A DNA stretch of 64,000 nucleotides from the NCBI GenBank assembly GCA_002189105.1, contig NIOB01000001.1:186001-250000 (forward strand), written 5' to 3'. Shown here one piece after another: positions 61,659 to 64,000 of the stretch; positions within the stretch are counted from its first letter, which is position 1, and every line of letters begins with the position of its first letter. The notes below the pieces were generated by a model that was not told where the DNA came from, did no database searches, and saw only the letters and a program-made list of their open reading frames with translations. This DNA is from Saccharibacillus soli (GTDB lineage: Bacteria > Bacillota > Bacilli > Paenibacillales > Paenibacillaceae). Made by a program: the position numbers and the translations under genes.

Positions 61659-61688
61659 TTTGACGACTTGGGAGCGATTGGGTACAAT
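61659..61688 (+). promoter_or_regulatory. Promoter for bshC
   Basis: TTGACG (61659-61664) and TACAAT (61683-61688), 18-base spacer. The start of transcription would fall just before the GGAGACA repeats. Confidence 0.75.
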
Positions 61689-61702
61689 CAAGAAGGGTTT
61701 AA

Positions 61703-61728
61703 GGAGACAGGAGACAGGAGACAGGAGG
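61703..61728 (+). repeat. 7-base tandem repeat forming the bshC ribosome binding region
   Basis: Three exact copies of GGAGACA (61703-61723) followed by GGAGG (61724-61728). Each unit holds a partial Shine-Dalgarno; the last one is the best and lies 11 bases before the ATG. Units of this size can gain or lose copies by slippage. Confidence 0.85.
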
Positions 61729-61739
61729 CAAGGCCAGAC

Positions 61740-63368
61740 ATGAATGTCATTCCGCAGGCGCTTCGCAAGGGTTCGGCCTTGGGAGAAGATTATGTGCGCA
61801 GTCAGCATGCGCAGGAATTATACGAATACGATTTACAGGATGCACAGTCGCTTCGTCGGCGCGTTGATTGGTTGGATGATCCCAACCGACCGCAAGTCGA
61901 TCGCCATGAGCTAGTCCGGGTGCTGGGCGAATATAATGCTCGTTATAACGATAATGAAGCGGTACGGCGTTCGCTGGACAAGCTGGAGCAGCGGGATACG
62001 CTGGTCGTCGTAGGCGGTCAGCAGAGCGGATTGTTTACCGGTTCACTGCTGGTCGTCTATAAGGCAGCTACCATCGTTCACGCAGCGCGTCTCGCTTCGG
62101 AGGAACTGGGTCGTGAAGTCGTGCCGGTATTCTGGATTGCTGGTGAGGACCATGACTGGGACGAAGCCGACCATACGTATGTGTTGACGTCCGAGCTTGA
62201 AGTACGCCGTCTGCGCATGGAATCCTGGCATGATGGCAAGTCTTCCGTTAGTCAGGTGAACGTTCCGCAGGAGAAATGGGAAGCGGCGATTACTGAACTG
62301 GAAGCGACGCTTGCCGACTCGGCTTTTAAGGTCGAATTGATGGAGATGCTGCGAAAGGAACTGCTTTCTTCGGTAAGTCTGAGCGAAGGTTTTGCACGGC
62401 TGATGGGTCGATTGTTCGGACGCTATGGCCTGGTTTTGGTCGATTCCGCAGATCCTGCACTCCGTGCGCTGGAACGTCCAATGTTTGAGCAGCTGATTAC
62501 ACGTAACGATGAGTTTGAAGCGGCCTATCTTCAGGCAGCAGCTCGCATTGAGGCATGCGGTTATGAACAGCAGGCGCAGGCTGTCGAAGGCGCAGCTAAT
62601 TTATTCTATATTCACGAAGGACAGCGGCTGCTGCTTTATAAGCAGGATGGCAAGTTTGTCGATCGTCGAGGCAGTCTTATTTTGACGAAGGAAGAACTGC
62701 TTGAGCGTCTTGAGCGATGTCCCGAGTGTTTTAGCAACAATGTATTGACGCGTCCTCTGATGCAGGATTATCTGTTCCCCGTGCTTCAGGCTGTGTTAGG
62801 GCTTGGGGAAGTAGCGTATTGGGCAGGCACCAAGGATGGCTTCGAGACCGCAGGCATGCAGATGCCGATTTTGCTGCCCCGGATGTCCTTTACCCTACTG
62901 GACTTGGCAACCAAAAAGCACATGGAACATTATGCACTAAGCTTTGAAGATGTCATGGAGCGTTTTGCGGAGCGCAAGGAAGCGTGGCTCGCGGAGCAGG
63001 ACAAGCTGGGGATGGACGAGCTGTTTGAGCAGGCGAAAACGGAGTTTGCACAGCTGTATGCGCCTGTAATCGAACGGCTGGGTGAACTTCAGCCAGGGCT
63101 GACGCGATTGGGAGAGACCAACCGCAGCAAGATTCTCGATCAGATCGTCTTTTTGCAGGATAAGACCAAGCAGACGATCGCCCAGCAGAATGAGGCCGAG
63201 CTGCGCCGCTGGGATCGTATCTATAAGCTGTTATTCCCACTGGATCGTCCGCAGGAGCGCGTTTATACCGTCTTTTATATGTTGAACCGTTATGGGTTGG
63301 ACTGGATTGACCGCTTAATGGAGGTCGAACCGGAACTGACGGGCGGTCATCGGATTCTTGAGTTATAA
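61740..63368 (+). CDS. bshC: Bacillithiol biosynthesis cysteine-adding enzyme BshC
   Basis: 542 residues, matching the family (about 540). BshC joins cysteine to glucosamine-malate, the last step of bacillithiol, the main low-molecular thiol of many Firmicutes. Signature blocks are TLVVVGGQQSGLFTG, PVFWIAGEDHDWDE and FGRYGLVLVDSAD; a coiled-coil stretch lies near the C-terminus. ATG 61740 begins the family region; GGAGG is 11 bases upstream within a tandem repeat. In Bacillus bshC lies directly before mraZ; here an adenosylhomocysteinase gene follows. Confidence 0.95.
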   Translation: MNVIPQALRKGSALGEDYVRSQHAQELYEYDLQDAQSLRRRVDWLDDPNRPQVDRHELVRVLGEYNARYNDNEAVRRSLDKLEQRDTLVVVGGQQSGLFTGSLLVVYKAATIVHAARLASEELGREVVPVFWIAGEDHDWDEADHTYVLTSELEVRRLRMESWHDGKSSVSQVNVPQEKWEAAITELEATLADSAFKVELMEMLRKELLSSVSLSEGFARLMGRLFGRYGLVLVDSADPALRALERPMFEQLITRNDEFEAAYLQAAARIEACGYEQQAQAVEGAANLFYIHEGQRLLLYKQDGKFVDRRGSLILTKEELLERLERCPECFSNNVLTRPLMQDYLFPVLQAVLGLGEVAYWAGTKDGFETAGMQMPILLPRMSFTLLDLATKKHMEHYALSFEDVMERFAERKEAWLAEQDKLGMDELFEQAKTEFAQLYAPVIERLGELQPGLTRLGETNRSKILDQIVFLQDKTKQTIAQQNEAELRRWDRIYKLLFPLDRPQERVYTVFYMLNRYGLDWIDRLMEVEPELTGGHRILEL

Positions 63369-63405
63369 TTGAAATATTCTATATGGATGAAGCGGAGGGC
63401 TTCGC

Positions 63406-64000
63406 ATGAGTTCGTTAGCCAAACAAAACAGTATCATTGCGGACATTAATCTGGCCCCGGAAGGTCGGCTCAAGATTGAGTGGGCGTCGGCGCATATGCC
63501 GGTGCTGAACCGGATTCGGGAGCAGTTTGAGCGCGATCAGCCTTTTAAAGGGTTGAAGGTTACCGTATGTCTGCATCTTGAAGCGAAAACGGCTTATCTG
63601 GCCAAGGTCATCCAGGCTGGGGGCGCAGAAGTTACCATTACCGGCAGCAATCCGCTCTCTACCCAAGATGATGTATGTGCGGCACTGGTGGAAGACGGCA
63701 TTACGGTATTCGCCAAGTATCAACCGGCACCAGGTGAGTTGAAAGCTCTGAACATCAAGGCGCTGGAAGCGACGCCTGACCTGATTATCGACGATGGCGG
63801 CGATTTGGTGACTATTCTGCACGGAGAGCGTCCGGAACTGCTGAAGACCATCCGTGGTGGTGCGGAGGAAACGACGACCGGCATCATCAAGCTGCGTTCC
63901 CTCGAGAACGAAGGCACACTGAAGCTGCCGATGATCGGCGTAAACGATGCGTTCTGCAAATCCTTATTCGACAACCGGTATGGCACGGGCCAGTCGGCTT
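63406..64000 (+). CDS. ahcY: Adenosylhomocysteinase, N-terminal part (cut by the window end)
   Basis: The first 198 codons are present and the frame stays open to the end. The sequence PLNRI-like WASAHMPVLNRIREQF, the substrate-binding CLHLEAKTAYL, and NPLSTQDDVCAALVEDGI and IIDDGGDLV identify S-adenosylhomocysteine hydrolase. It splits SAH to homocysteine and adenosine, relieving product inhibition of methyltransferases. Bacillus and many relatives use the Pfs/LuxS route instead; some Paenibacillaceae have AhcY as well. GGAGGG is six bases before the ATG. It may share the bshC transcript, 37 bases apart. Confidence 0.95.
   Translation, partial: MSSLAKQNSIIADINLAPEGRLKIEWASAHMPVLNRIREQFERDQPFKGLKVTVCLHLEAKTAYLAKVIQAGGAEVTITGSNPLSTQDDVCAALVEDGITVFAKYQPAPGELKALNIKALEATPDLIIDDGGDLVTILHGERPELLKTIRGGAEETTTGIIKLRSLENEGTLKLPMIGVNDAFCKSLFDNRYGTGQSA

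Overview
This window reads as a chromosomal core segment of a Paenibacillaceae member (Paenibacillus or a close relative such as Saccharibacillus). Three things point there: the order prmA / rsmE / mtaB ... addBA / sbcDC / HIT / rpsU / yqeY / nfeD / floA / phoH / pgpH / ybeY / dgkA / cdd / era / recO / glyQS / yqxD / dnaG / sigA / trmK / nif3, strong AGGAGG-type ribosome binding sites with many TTG and GTG starts, and a bshC gene for bacillithiol. By eye the base composition is moderately GC-rich. Almost every gene lies on the + strand; only two are reversed (about 0.4-0.9 kb and 53.8-54.9 kb). I see no prophage, insertion sequence, CRISPR array, tRNA, rRNA or biosynthetic cluster.

Layout. 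0-7.4 kb: end of an MFS exporter, then rRNA, tRNA and ribosomal-protein methylation genes (prmA, rsmE, mtaB, an RlmI-like enzyme) with an M50 protease and a Nudix hydrolase. 7.5-20 kb: a DNA-end-processing block, AddB-AddA and SbcD-SbcC. 20-24.5 kb: a candidate small RNA, a HIT protein, rpsU with downstream repeats, yqeY, and an NfeD/flotillin pair. 24.8-31.3 kb: phoH, the c-di-AMP phosphodiesterase PgpH, ybeY, dgkA, cdd, era, recO. 31.3-38.5 kb: a glycine T-box leader, glyQS, yqxD and the dnaG-sigA macromolecular synthesis operon. 38.9-43.8 kb: a membrane protein, trmK, nif3, an rnpB of type A architecture, a YpuI-like protein and a lytic transglycosylase. 43.9-50.2 kb: cysteine desulfurase plus ThiI (4-thiouridine), a membrane protein, typA and an LCP wall-polymer ligase. 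50.3-56.5 kb: a flavin-fold protein, a PIN-PhoH ATPase, an orphan solute-binding protein, a convergent coiled-coil secreted protein, panE and a DUF3397 protein. 56.7-61.5 kb: an oligopeptide ABC transporter (A, B, C, F, no D). 61.7-64 kb: bshC and the start of an adenosylhomocysteinase gene.

The genes serve translation and RNA maturation (PrmA, RsmE, MtaB, TrmK, YbeY, Era, RNase P, GlyRS, ThiI, TypA), recombination and replication (AddAB, SbcCD, RecO, DnaG), transcription (SigA), membrane and second-messenger biology (FloA, NfeD, PgpH, DgkA), nutrient uptake (Opp) and thiol metabolism (BshC, AhcY, cysteine desulfurase). The most unusual observations are non-coding: a promoter-to-terminator RNA candidate at about 20.04-20.16 kb, three intergenic repeats between rpsU and yqeY, a 7-base tandem repeat forming the bshC ribosome binding region, and type A RNase P RNA features in a Firmicute. 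Several expected neighbours (yqfC/yqfD, ccpN/ppsR, oppD) are absent. I did not find a convincing undescribed multi-gene system.
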